The position numbers and the translations under genes are program-made. The notes beneath the pieces were generated by a model. The model ran no database searches and was not told the DNA's origin. It saw nothing but the letters and a program-made list of their open reading frames with translations. Shown in pieces: positions 1 through 6,416 of a stretch of 6,844 nt of DNA; the stretch's first letter is position 1; every line of letters starts with the position of its first letter. This DNA comes from Spirochaetaceae bacterium (GTDB taxonomy: Bacteria > Spirochaetota > Spirochaetia > Treponematales > Breznakiellaceae): NCBI GenBank assembly GCA_031279965.1, contig JAITHM010000100.1, positions 1-6,844 of the forward strand, written 5' to 3'.

Positions 1-752
1 GGAGATTCGCCGCATTTTCGCTGTGTATCTTTGATTCTGAAACAGGAGTTGTACGGTTTTGCAACGCCGGTGATAATCTTATCCGGTATTTTGATGCTTC
101 TGAACAGAAATTACGAAGTATAACGCTGCCGCAGACACCGGCGGCAGGAGTTCTGCCCAACGATCTTGTCATGTTAAAAGGTGGCTATCAAATTCACTCG
201 TTCACGCTGGATCATGGCGATATACTTTTGCTGTATACTGACGGTATCGAGGAAGCAAAACGTAAATTCAGAAACAGAAATTTTGCTGAAATAATCTGCG
301 AACATGACGGCGCTCCGCAGGATACCCCTCATGGCAACCATGTTGTAGGACAGGACAACGAAGAGCTCGGCGCAGACCGTGTTGAAGCAATTATCAATGC
401 AGTTATGCGGCATGAACGCTATGAACTTTTTAAATATCATAATCCGCGGGGCAACATTACCTATCATTTTGATTTTACTGAATGTGAAGGTACTGTCGAA
501 GATCTTATTATGGCAATGGTGTCAGTCGAAAAAATTTTTCGTATGTGGAAGAATGACAGCGACCATTCGGGCAGAAAAATACTTGTTGATAAAAAAGTTG
601 ATTCTTTCCTGCGCCGGCATTTTGTTGAATACAGTATCTACTGCGGCGAAACAGCCGAATATTCCGAAAATCCAGCGTATCTTTACTATCTTAATGTCAG
701 GGAAGATGAACAATATGATGATCTTACCATACTTGGCATAAAGCACAGATAA
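1..752 (+). CDS. SpoIIE/RsbU-type PP2C serine phosphatase, C-terminal part (5' truncated by window)
   Basis: The frame is open from position 3, giving 249 visible residues to the TAA at 750-752; the start and any sensor or membrane domain lie left of the window. PP2C_SIG family features are visible. A strand with FDSETG is followed by CNAGDN (visible residues 20-25), the counterpart of the family's NAGHN. LLLYTDG (75-81) supplies a metal-binding Asp, and the C-terminal YDDLTILGI (238-246) supplies further Asp ligands. Family members dephosphorylate a phospho-Ser on STAS anti-anti-sigma proteins, freeing them to bind an anti-sigma kinase. Between YTDG and DDLT there are about 159 residues, where about 55-65 is usual, so roughly 95 extra residues are inserted in the catalytic domain. 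A STAS gene lies at the far end of the window on the other strand and could be a substrate, which is inference. The gene is convergent with the neighbouring operon. Family assignment is confident; the regulon is unknown. Confidence 0.87.
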   Translation, partial: RFAAFSLCIFDSETGVVRFCNAGDNLIRYFDASEQKLRSITLPQTPAAGVLPNDLVMLKGGYQIHSFTLDHGDILLLYTDGIEEAKRKFRNRNFAEIICEHDGAPQDTPHGNHVVGQDNEELGADRVEAIINAVMRHERYELFKYHNPRGNITYHFDFTECEGTVEDLIMAMVSVEKIFRMWKNDSDHSGRKILVDKKVDSFLRRHFVEYSIYCGETAEYSENPAYLYYLNVREDEQYDDLTILGIKHR

Positions 753-765
753 CTTAGATTATGCC
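735..765. other. Small hairpin across the two convergent stop codons
   Basis: GGCATAA (735-741) and TTATGCC (759-765) form a perfect 7-bp inverted repeat with a 17-base loop containing both the plus-strand stop TAA (750-752) and the minus-strand stop (754-756). A T/G wobble could add one pair at the base. Neither side has a clear U-tract, so it does not qualify as a standard intrinsic terminator. Both arms are also coding sequence (the GIK of the phosphatase and the last codons of nadD-yqeK), so chance is possible. Confidence 0.25.
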
Positions 766-1902
766 GCGTTCTTGCAGCCATATATGTGTAGCGGTGTGCA
801 CTGTGTGATAAAGCTCTTCAAGATTGAATATGGGATTGGGACCAAAGGCGCAAAGCCTGAGCGCGGGATCTACCGTCATACGGCCAGCTTCGATTTTATC
901 GGCAATGTAGACGATTTGTGCAAGCGCCCCCATGCCAGGATATCCTGTCGTATGGCAGCGTACTGCCTCAAGAATCGTTGTGTCATGTATATTCAGCTCC
1001 CATTTGATATATTCAGCTCCCGCCCGGCCGTGAAGCAGTGCTGGTTTTGCCTGTTCTGTCTGGGTAAAAGGTTCGCCATCCTGTTGCGCCCATGTTATCA
1101 TCGCCACATCATCAAGATCTTTGCATATATCATGGAGTAATCCCGCACGGTATGCAGTATCAGTATCCAGTCCAAACCGCACGGCAAGATCAGCACAATG
1201 CAGTGCTACATTGCGCGAATGAACAAAGCGGAACAGAGATAATTTTTCACGGACAAAGGTCTCCAGTGCTTCGATCTGCCCATCGCTGCCTTTGGTAAAA
1301 GAAGGCTTTTCTGGTTCATGATTTTCCGGCTCTGGTGCACATCCATACATGCCGTTACGGGCAATAAGTGTGCCTACACGGAGCGGGACAAAGTTACGCC
1401 ATGCAGCTCCTTCGGCAATTGCTGCGCGGATCTGGGCGGAAGAAAGTTCGTAAATATCGTTATCCATTTCCCGGTGCGGGAATGGGAAGACAGGCGATGC
1501 GCCCGTGCGCCGTGCGATAAGTATCTCGGCTTTTTGTGCGATTTCATCAGCGCCCTGCCATGTCGAAAATCCGCGGACAAGATCATCCCCCAGCACAAGT
1601 CCGGTTTTTCCTTCCGGCGTATAGCGCACGGTAATATCACGGAGTGTGTCTACCGTGTAAGAAATACCCGCGCGGTGTATCTCGCAAAGATCAACGGTAA
1701 AACGCCGGTCGCCGCCTATCGCTGCAAGCAGCATTTCGGCACGTTCTTTTGCTGATTCTGCCTGTCCAGACGGCTTGAGCGGGCTTTGATAGGCGGGAAT
1801 AAGAATTACACGGTCATATCCCAGCTCATATACCGAGGCGGCAAGTTTAAGATGCCCTTTATGCACCGGATTAAAACTTCCACCTAGTATGGCAAACTTC
1901 AT
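754..1902 (-). CDS. nadD: Fused nicotinate-nucleotide adenylyltransferase (NadD) and YqeK-type HD phosphohydrolase
   Basis: A 382-residue protein with two enzyme domains. Residues 1-185 are NadD, which makes deamido-NAD from nicotinate mononucleotide and ATP in the cytoplasm. The nucleotidyltransferase signature is GGSFNPVHKGH (7-17) with the HxGH pair His14/His17, LGDDL at 104-108, and SSAQIR (154-159) in place of the usual SSTxIR. A polar, Glu/Pro-rich linker (about 187-207) leads to an HD domain (about 215-382) of the YqeK type. Candidate metal ligands are His228, His257-Asp258 (LLHDICKD), His291, His317 (in CHTTG) and Asp335. YqeK proteins are known to hydrolyse Ap4A symmetrically. In many bacteria nadD and yqeK are separate adjacent genes; here they share one frame with no internal stop. 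The ATG at 1902 begins directly with the NadD signature strand; the ribosome site is weak and the upstream stop is 10 bp away. It is the last gene of the operon. Confidence 0.93.
   Translation of the reverse strand: MKFAILGGSFNPVHKGHLKLAASVYELGYDRVILIPAYQSPLKPSGQAESAKERAEMLLAAIGGDRRFTVDLCEIHRAGISYTVDTLRDITVRYTPEGKTGLVLGDDLVRGFSTWQGADEIAQKAEILIARRTGASPVFPFPHREMDNDIYELSSAQIRAAIAEGAAWRNFVPLRVGTLIARNGMYGCAPEPENHEPEKPSFTKGSDGQIEALETFVREKLSLFRFVHSRNVALHCADLAVRFGLDTDTAYRAGLLHDICKDLDDVAMITWAQQDGEPFTQTEQAKPALLHGRAGAEYIKWELNIHDTTILEAVRCHTTGYPGMGALAQIVYIADKIEAGRMTVDPALRLCAFGPNPIFNLEELYHTVHTATHIWLQERGII
988..1021. repeat. 14-bp direct repeat with 20-bp period inside nadD-yqeK
   Basis: TATATTCAGCTCCC occurs at 988-1001 and again at 1008-1021, an exact match with a 20-bp offset. 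Because 20 is not a multiple of three, the copies are read in different frames: on the coding strand one contributes to GAEYI and the other to ELNI of the HD domain (about residues 295-305). The YqeK motif spacing around it looks normal, so the gene appears intact. Confidence 0.7.
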
Positions 1903-1912
1903 TTTTGCGGTC

Positions 1913-2515
1913 TTATCCGTCCTTTTTTGTTGTTTTTGCCGCCCGAATCGTATTCAATAACTCGCTGTAGTAACGTGTTTCGATATTTTCTTCAGCTATT
2001 CCAAGAGTATGAAGCAGCGTTTTAAGGCTTGCGCGGGCGGCTTCCAGCGTTGCTGCGGCATCATTATCACGCAGGATCTCAAGCTCGATAAACCAGCCAA
2101 GCCCTTCAACCAGCGAAAGTTCCGCGGTAATGTCTCCATGACGAAATGCAAAACCACGCTTTGTCTTTGTATAGGCGCGTTCAAGTCCCATCAGCATAAA
2201 AAGAGCTTCAATAACGGGTATATTTTCGTCACCGGTTATCGCGTACTCATGCTCGCTGTTTATTTCGATTTCTTCGCGCCGTTCTTTGGATTTATAGGTT
2301 AGCAGCATTGTGGCGGCATCTCCATCGGAATACCGTACCGTTTCGCGGCGAAGGCGCACACCGGATGCAGGCACATTCCCGCCCGCCTTCGGGCCAGGCA
2401 GATAGTAGGTGTCTTCTTTAACGTACTCACATTCAAACTGTGCATGTTTAAGTAACGCCTGCCGCAGCGTCTCGTGATCTGTAGCCCATGCCTTTAATTC
2501 AATTTCATATACCAT
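1913..2515 (-). CDS. CYTH-domain protein, class IV adenylate cyclase (CyaB)-like
   Basis: A 200-residue protein covering one CYTH (triphosphate tunnel) domain. Visible landmarks are the N-terminal ExExK signature (Glu4, Glu6, Lys8), VRLRR (53-57), TYK (73-75), the basic KTKR cluster (117-120), ELSLVEGLG (132-140), FIELE (142-146), and a C-terminal RYYSELL (181-187) resembling the YSELL seen in CyaB-type members. The charged residues line a tunnel that binds the triphosphate of ATP or related compounds with divalent metal. Characterised members are cAMP-forming cyclases, thiamine triphosphatases or inorganic triphosphatases, and sequence alone does not choose among these; CyaB-like is the closest by eye. 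It sits 13 bp after hslV and 10 bp before nadD-yqeK. The ATG at 2515 has no clear Shine-Dalgarno sequence, so translation may be coupled to hslV (inference). No membrane segment is visible. Confidence 0.85.
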   Translation of the reverse strand: MVYEIELKAWATDHETLRQALLKHAQFECEYVKEDTYYLPGPKAGGNVPASGVRLRRETVRYSDGDAATMLLTYKSKERREEIEINSEHEYAITGDENIPVIEALFMLMGLERAYTKTKRGFAFRHGDITAELSLVEGLGWFIELEILRDNDAAATLEAARASLKTLLHTLGIAEENIETRYYSELLNTIRAAKTTKKDG

Positions 2516-2528
2516 AGAATTGATGATT

Positions 2529-3083
2529 TCAGGTTAACTCTTCAAGAGTGATGTGCTGATTTGTGTAAATACAAATACTTCCCGCAATTTTTAGGCTTTT
2601 TTCGGCAATTTCAGCAGCGCTGTATGCGCTTCCTTCCAGATAGGCAAGCGCTGCTGCGTAGGCATAGGTTCCGCCGCTGCCTATGGCAAGAACATCTTCT
2701 GCCGGTTCAATAACATCACCGGTTCCTGAAATAAGCAACGTCTTTTTTTTATCTGCGGTAAGGAGCATCGCTTCAAGCTTGCGAAGCATCCGGTCAGTAC
2801 GCCATTCTTTTGCAAGCTCTACTGCCGCCCGTGCAAGATCGCTGGAATATTCCTTTAATTTTGCTTCAAACCGGTCAAAAAGAGTGAAGGCATCTGCAGT
2901 TGCTCCAGCAAAACCGCACAAAACTTTGCCGTCAGAGAGCCGCCGCACTTTACGTGCGTTACTTTTCATGATTGTTTCACCAAGCGTTACCTGCCCGTCT
3001 CCCGCCATGGCAACCTGATCATTTCGCCGCACAGCAATTACTGTAGTGGTTCGAATCATTTTTTCAACACGATTATTATGCAT
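2529..3083 (-). CDS. hslV: HslV peptidase subunit of the HslVU ATP-dependent protease
   Basis: 184 residues, close to the usual family length. It aligns almost end to end with E. coli HslV from my knowledge of that protein. The catalytic nucleophile is expected to be Thr13, in RTTTVIAVRR (11-20), exposed after removal of a 12-residue N-terminal peptide. Asp29 (AGDGQ), Lys45 (RKVRR) and Ser136 (GSGG) match the conserved active-site Asp17, Lys33 and the Ser of the mature enzyme. HslV forms a double-ring peptidase in the cytoplasm that depends on the HslU unfoldase. The ATG at 3083 is chosen because GGAAGGA (3089-3095) lies 5 bases upstream; an internal ATG at 3059 (Met9) has no such site. hslU, usually the next gene, is absent here: the following gene is the CYTH protein. 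An A8 run on the coding strand (2743-2750) encodes Lys112-114. Confidence 0.95.
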   Translation of the reverse strand: MHNNRVEKMIRTTTVIAVRRNDQVAMAGDGQVTLGETIMKSNARKVRRLSDGKVLCGFAGATADAFTLFDRFEAKLKEYSSDLARAAVELAKEWRTDRMLRKLEAMLLTADKKKTLLISGTGDVIEPAEDVLAIGSGGTYAYAAALAYLEGSAYSAAEIAEKSLKIAGSICIYTNQHITLEELT

Positions 3084-3088
3084 TGCAA

Positions 3089-3095
3089 TCCTTCC
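3089..3095 (-). promoter_or_regulatory. Ribosome binding site of hslV
   Basis: GGAAGGA on the minus strand, 5 bases before the ATG at 3081-3083, within the 24-bp gap after the M20 peptidase stop. It is the best Shine-Dalgarno match in the operon and decides the hslV start in favour of the longer propeptide. Confidence 0.75.
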
Positions 3096-3107
3096 AATTT
3101 ACATAAG

Positions 3108-4358
3108 CTATGCGACAGCAAGCAGCGCCATCACTTTTGCATCATCCAAAATATTATCGACAATAGCGTACTCATTTGGATTGTGCGCTGTATCATCAAG
3201 TTTTGACCAGACGGCAGCATCAATGCCTCTGTTCCGCAAAAATGCACCAACAGTTCCGCCGCCTATACCGATGGGCCGCGCGGCTCTGCCAAAAACATCA
3301 TTTATTGCACTGGTAAGCATCGTGACAATGGGGGCATCCGCCGCAGTAGGCTTTGATTCCACACTTTGTTCAATATTGTAGGTGATGTGTACGCGCCATG
3401 TTGTTTGAACACGGTCAATAACGCGTTCAACCTCGGAGAGAACTTCGTTAACTGTATAGCAGGGAAGTATTCGTATGTCCATTGAAAAGACATCTTCACC
3501 TGGTATTGTATTGGTGTTGGGAACATTGGCTTCTTTTTTGGTCGGCTCAAACGTCGAGCAAGGCGGTTCGAAAAGCGGATCGCGTCTGTCAAAGCGTGTC
3601 GACAGTTCATGGCGCAGACTGAGTGCAAGATCGCAACCACCAATAAAAGCGTTAACCCCTTCATCAGGCCGGGAACCATGGGTTTGTTTGCCATGCGTTG
3701 TAAATTTAATCCAGAGCAAATGCTTTTCAGCAACTTCTATCGTTTCTCCCTTCGAATCGCCGCCGTCAGGTATTACCGCCATGTCAGTCATCCGGAAAAG
3801 CGGGGCTTTACCAGTGGCAATAAGCTCGTCATCACGCTTCAGCAGCGCAGCAATGCCATAATTACTTGCACATTCTTCATCGGCGGCGAAAAGCAATTTT
3901 ATCGTCCGGCGCGGTGTTATCTTGTTTTTAATAAGTGCAAGTGCGGAGAGCACTGCTGACGTAAGGCCCTGTTGATTATCCTCCACGCCTCGTCCGTAAA
4001 TTTTTCCGTTCTTTTCAACAAGTTCCCACGGGTTGCTGTGCCAAAGTTTGGCCTCTCCCGGCGGCACAACATCCAAATGGCTGATAATCCAAAGGCGTGG
4101 CAGTGTATCATCCATTCCAGGTATCGATGCAATAAGATTGGGACGTATGCCGGCAGCAACTCTGCCGTCAGTTATATCAATACGCTCAAGGTTTGTAACA
4201 CCTTGTTCGCGTAAATAGTGTTCAAGAAATTCACACTTTTTAAGTTCGCCATCACCACCTGAATCAGGCGCAATGGCGGGTATTCGGGTTAATGACCGTT
4301 CAAGCTCAATAGCAAGCTCCCGGCATCCATCAATAAAATTAAAAAGAAGCTTTTTCAT
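3108..4358 (-). CDS. M20-family zinc metallopeptidase (dipeptidase / DapE-ArgE-like)
   Basis: 416 residues with the full M20 active-site set. HLDVVPPG (94-101) gives zinc ligand His94 and catalytic-region Asp96; GRGVEDNQQG (122-131) gives the bridging Asp127; ADEE (159-162) gives the general base Glu161 and ligand Glu162; PDGGD (197-201) gives Asp198; and AHNPNEY (391-397) gives His392. A lid/dimerisation domain (about 205-325) contains THGKQTHGSRP, whose His227 is the usual trans active-site His. A Gly-rich GIGGGTVGAF lies near 364-373. Family members hydrolyse dipeptides, acetylated amino acids or succinyl-diaminopimelate; no signal peptide is visible, so a cytoplasmic dipeptidase role is likely, but the substrate cannot be read from sequence. 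The ATG at 4358 is preceded by AGG (4365-4367, 6 bases away), and the prs stop is 10 bp upstream. The stop is TAG. Confidence 0.9.
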   Translation of the reverse strand: MKKLLFNFIDGCRELAIELERSLTRIPAIAPDSGGDGELKKCEFLEHYLREQGVTNLERIDITDGRVAAGIRPNLIASIPGMDDTLPRLWIISHLDVVPPGEAKLWHSNPWELVEKNGKIYGRGVEDNQQGLTSAVLSALALIKNKITPRRTIKLLFAADEECASNYGIAALLKRDDELIATGKAPLFRMTDMAVIPDGGDSKGETIEVAEKHLLWIKFTTHGKQTHGSRPDEGVNAFIGGCDLALSLRHELSTRFDRRDPLFEPPCSTFEPTKKEANVPNTNTIPGEDVFSMDIRILPCYTVNEVLSEVERVIDRVQTTWRVHITYNIEQSVESKPTAADAPIVTMLTSAINDVFGRAARPIGIGGGTVGAFLRNRGIDAAVWSKLDDTAHNPNEYAIVDNILDDAKVMALLAVA

Positions 4359-4368
4359 ACTTTACCTG

Positions 4369-5616
4369 TCATCGGGCTGCCGTCTCTTTAGCAAGCAGCG
4401 ATTTTATAATTTTGTCGCGGTTATCAAGAATTGAACTCAGCGATAATCCTTGATGAAGGCGTGAAATTGTCTGCGCAAATAATTTTGTAATATTTACGCT
4501 GACAAACCATTCACGTTTGAGTAATTCTTCATGATACACGGCGTTGGTTCCAATAATACGGAAAAAAAGCCCTTCTTTGTAGGCCGCATCGAAAAAAGAA
4601 ATCGCCTCGCCTGAAAAAATCGGCAGGCTGACGGCACAGATAACCTGCCGGGCGCCTTTTTCTTTCAGAAATTTCATTGCTTTAAGCAGCGTTCCGCCGG
4701 TTCCAATCATATCGTCCGCCATAAAAACCGTTTTCCCATCAACATTGCCAAGAAGTTTGATTTCAGAAATATTGGATTCCATCGCATCTTTTGTAACCCG
4801 CGAATAATCACGCTCTTTGTAGAGTAAAGCAAGCGGTTTTTTAAGCGAGGTCGCGTAAAATTTATTCCTGTCTACAGCGCCGGTATCTGGAGCAACGACA
4901 ACAAAATCATCGTTTCCCATGGGGAAAATGCCCGAAAGCTGCTGTATAATTTGATAGCTTGCATGAAGATTTTCAAGCCGCATCTGACAAAAACTATTAC
5001 CGATTTCCCGTGAATGAATATCCAAGGTAATTACACGATCAACTCCAAGAGATTCAAGCATCACTCCAATGCGGCTTGCCGTTAAGCCTTCCCGCCCCTT
5101 TTTTTTGTGCTGCCGGGAATAGGGGTAGACTGGCAATACCAGCGTGACTCGCTCCGCCGCGGCAAGCTTTGCAGCATCTGCCGTTACAAATATCATCATA
5201 AGATGATCGTTTATCGTGAGTGCTTTGTTTAATGAGCCATCGTTAAATGAAACAGGATAATGATTTTCAACATCCTGAATAATATAAAGATCTTTTCCAC
5301 GAATTGATTCAAGAATTTCAGCTTTAAGCTCTCCGTTGGGAAAGATTGTCCAGCGTGCCTCTACTTTGAAGCGCGGTGTGTGTAATTTACAGTCCTGATT
5401 AGGTCGTGTGTTACCTGTAGAGCTTATTTCGTTGATGAAATTGATTTGTCTTACTACTTCTTGGTCGCTTAATGCATAGCGTTTGGACATTTCGGCGACA
5501 GTTTTGTCAAACATTCGCCGGTATTGGTTTTTTAAATGAAAAATAACCTGATCGGCAAAGGCCGCCCCGCCGGGACATGCAAGCACAGCTAAATTTGCCG
5601 GATTTGAATAACTCAT
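4369..5616 (-). CDS. prs: Ribose-phosphate pyrophosphokinase (PRPP synthase), long form with central insertion
   Basis: 415 residues from the ATG at 5616, against about 310-320 for ordinary PRPP synthases. It transfers pyrophosphate from ATP to ribose 5-phosphate, making PRPP for purine, pyrimidine and NAD synthesis. Features: N-terminal strand LAVLACPGG (9-17); an inserted segment of roughly 40 residues (about 37-80); FPNGE (92-96), matching the family's F-DGE; YSRQHKKK (166-173), matching the ATP-loop ARQDR; TLDIHS (197-202) with His201; APDTGAVDR (242-250); KER (267-269) with the catalytic Lys and Arg spaced as in the family; and the PRPP loop DDMIGTGGT (301-309), where family members usually have Asp rather than Gly305. 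The frame is open 50 codons further upstream, overlapping pspA, but that stretch has no family similarity. The ATG at 5616 has GGCGG 4 bases upstream (5621-5625). An A8 tract (5099-5106) encodes Lys171-173. Confidence 0.92.
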   Translation of the reverse strand: MSYSNPANLAVLACPGGAAFADQVIFHLKNQYRRMFDKTVAEMSKRYALSDQEVVRQINFINEISSTGNTRPNQDCKLHTPRFKVEARWTIFPNGELKAEILESIRGKDLYIIQDVENHYPVSFNDGSLNKALTINDHLMMIFVTADAAKLAAAERVTLVLPVYPYSRQHKKKGREGLTASRIGVMLESLGVDRVITLDIHSREIGNSFCQMRLENLHASYQIIQQLSGIFPMGNDDFVVVAPDTGAVDRNKFYATSLKKPLALLYKERDYSRVTKDAMESNISEIKLLGNVDGKTVFMADDMIGTGGTLLKAMKFLKEKGARQVICAVSLPIFSGEAISFFDAAYKEGLFFRIIGTNAVYHEELLKREWFVSVNITKLFAQTISRLHQGLSLSSILDNRDKIIKSLLAKETAAR

Positions 5617-5713
5617 TGTACCGCCATTCAACCAAACATACGCGAAAAAATCAACTGGTAAGAGAAGCCTTGTCCCGCAATTCAAAATGAACGCGCTGGT
5701 TCGTGCGTACTGA
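5617..5713 (-). other. 97-bp gap between pspA and prs
   Basis: The widest non-coding gap in the operon. Just after the pspA stop there is an imperfect hairpin (arms 5703-5708 and 5691-5696, five of six pairs on the minus-strand RNA) followed by a short T-rich stretch, too weak to call a terminator. A TTGATT / 17 bp / TTGAAT pair resembles a promoter only loosely and would start transcription almost at the prs ATG. A four-codon ORF (ATG GCG GTA CAA TGA) ends in an ATGA overlap with the prs start. None of these is convincing alone. Confidence 0.4.
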
Positions 5714-6412
5714 TTATGAACTTGATTTATCGGGAAGTGCGCCCATTTTTGCTTTAAGATCGGCAAGCATTACATCTGCCGAGCTTGTGCTCTTTTCAAG
5801 AGCGGCAAATTTCTTTTCTAAATTAGTATCGGCACTGAGATCGGCAATTTCTTTGGCGGCATCAGCTTCTGCTTCCATTTGATCAACTTTTGCCGCCATG
5901 CGGTCGAAGGTTTCAAAAGATGCCTGCCCGCCATCAATACCGGAAATGGTATCCTGAATTTTCTGCTGGGCCTCAGCCCGCTTGGCACGGGCAATAAGTA
6001 CATTTTTCTTGCGCTGGGCATCGTCAATACGGGTTTGAAGTTCGCGCAACGACACTTTAAGTTTTTCAACGGCTTCTTTCTGGAGCTTCCATTGTTTGTC
6101 GTATTCAAGGTAGTAATTATCATATTCCTGCTTTCTAAGTAACGCCTCTTTGGCAAGCTCGTCATCACCGGCACGAACGGCAAGTTCCGCCTTGCGCTGC
6201 CAATCTTCAATCTGATTCTTCTGATTTAACGTGTCCCGCTCGAGTTTTTTCTCGTCGGCAATAGCAACGGCGACGGCTTTTTTTGACTCAACAAGCTTTT
6301 CGTTCAAATCACTCAAAAGCTGATTGAGCATTTTTTCAGGCTTTTCTGCCTTGCTGATCATGTGATTAATATTGGACGCAATAAGCGTCCGTAATCGTGA
6401 AAAAATACCCAT
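5714..6412 (-). CDS. pspA: PspA/IM30-family membrane-associated coiled-coil protein
   Basis: 232 residues, a typical length for PspA (about 220-230). The N-terminus MGIFSRLRTLIASNINHMI is the amphipathic helix by which this family binds stressed membranes, followed by the characteristic KAEKPEKMLNQLL (21-33). Residues of about 30-160 are a long, charged coiled coil rich in Lys, Glu, Gln and Ala, and helical segments continue to about residue 220 before a Ser-rich tail. PspA/Vipp1 proteins assemble into ESCRT-III-like oligomers that maintain membrane integrity; in proteobacteria PspA also restrains the activator PspF, which is not seen here. The ATG at 6412 is preceded by AGG (6421-6423, 8 bases away). 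The STAS gene stops only 4 bp upstream, so the two are very probably co-transcribed and perhaps translationally coupled. Assignment to the family is firm; a Psp-type response in this organism is inference. Confidence 0.93.
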   Translation of the reverse strand: MGIFSRLRTLIASNINHMISKAEKPEKMLNQLLSDLNEKLVESKKAVAVAIADEKKLERDTLNQKNQIEDWQRKAELAVRAGDDELAKEALLRKQEYDNYYLEYDKQWKLQKEAVEKLKVSLRELQTRIDDAQRKKNVLIARAKRAEAQQKIQDTISGIDGGQASFETFDRMAAKVDQMEAEADAAKEIADLSADTNLEKKFAALEKSTSSADVMLADLKAKMGALPDKSSS

Positions 6413-6416
6413 AGGT

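Noticed and set aside
171..173. ATG at 171 as start of the phosphatase
   Set aside because: The reading frame is open from position 3 and the upstream part encodes conserved PP2C strands, including the CNAGDN motif.
1318..1755. Plus-strand open frame of 145 codons
   Set aside because: It lies opposite the NadD part of nadD-yqeK, shows no recognisable motif, and its composition reflects the codons of the real gene.
3475..3861. Plus-strand open frame of 128 codons
   Set aside because: It is antisense to the M20 peptidase, whose catalytic motifs are complete; no ribosome site or family similarity is seen.
5691..5708. Hairpin after the pspA stop as a terminator
   Set aside because: Six-pair stem with one mismatch on the transcript strand and no continuous U-tract.
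5617..5766. Upstream 50-codon extension of prs starting at 5766 and overlapping the pspA end
   Set aside because: It has no resemblance to PRPP synthase N-termini, overlaps pspA out of frame, and the ATG at 5616 has a plausible ribosome site directly before the family's first strand.
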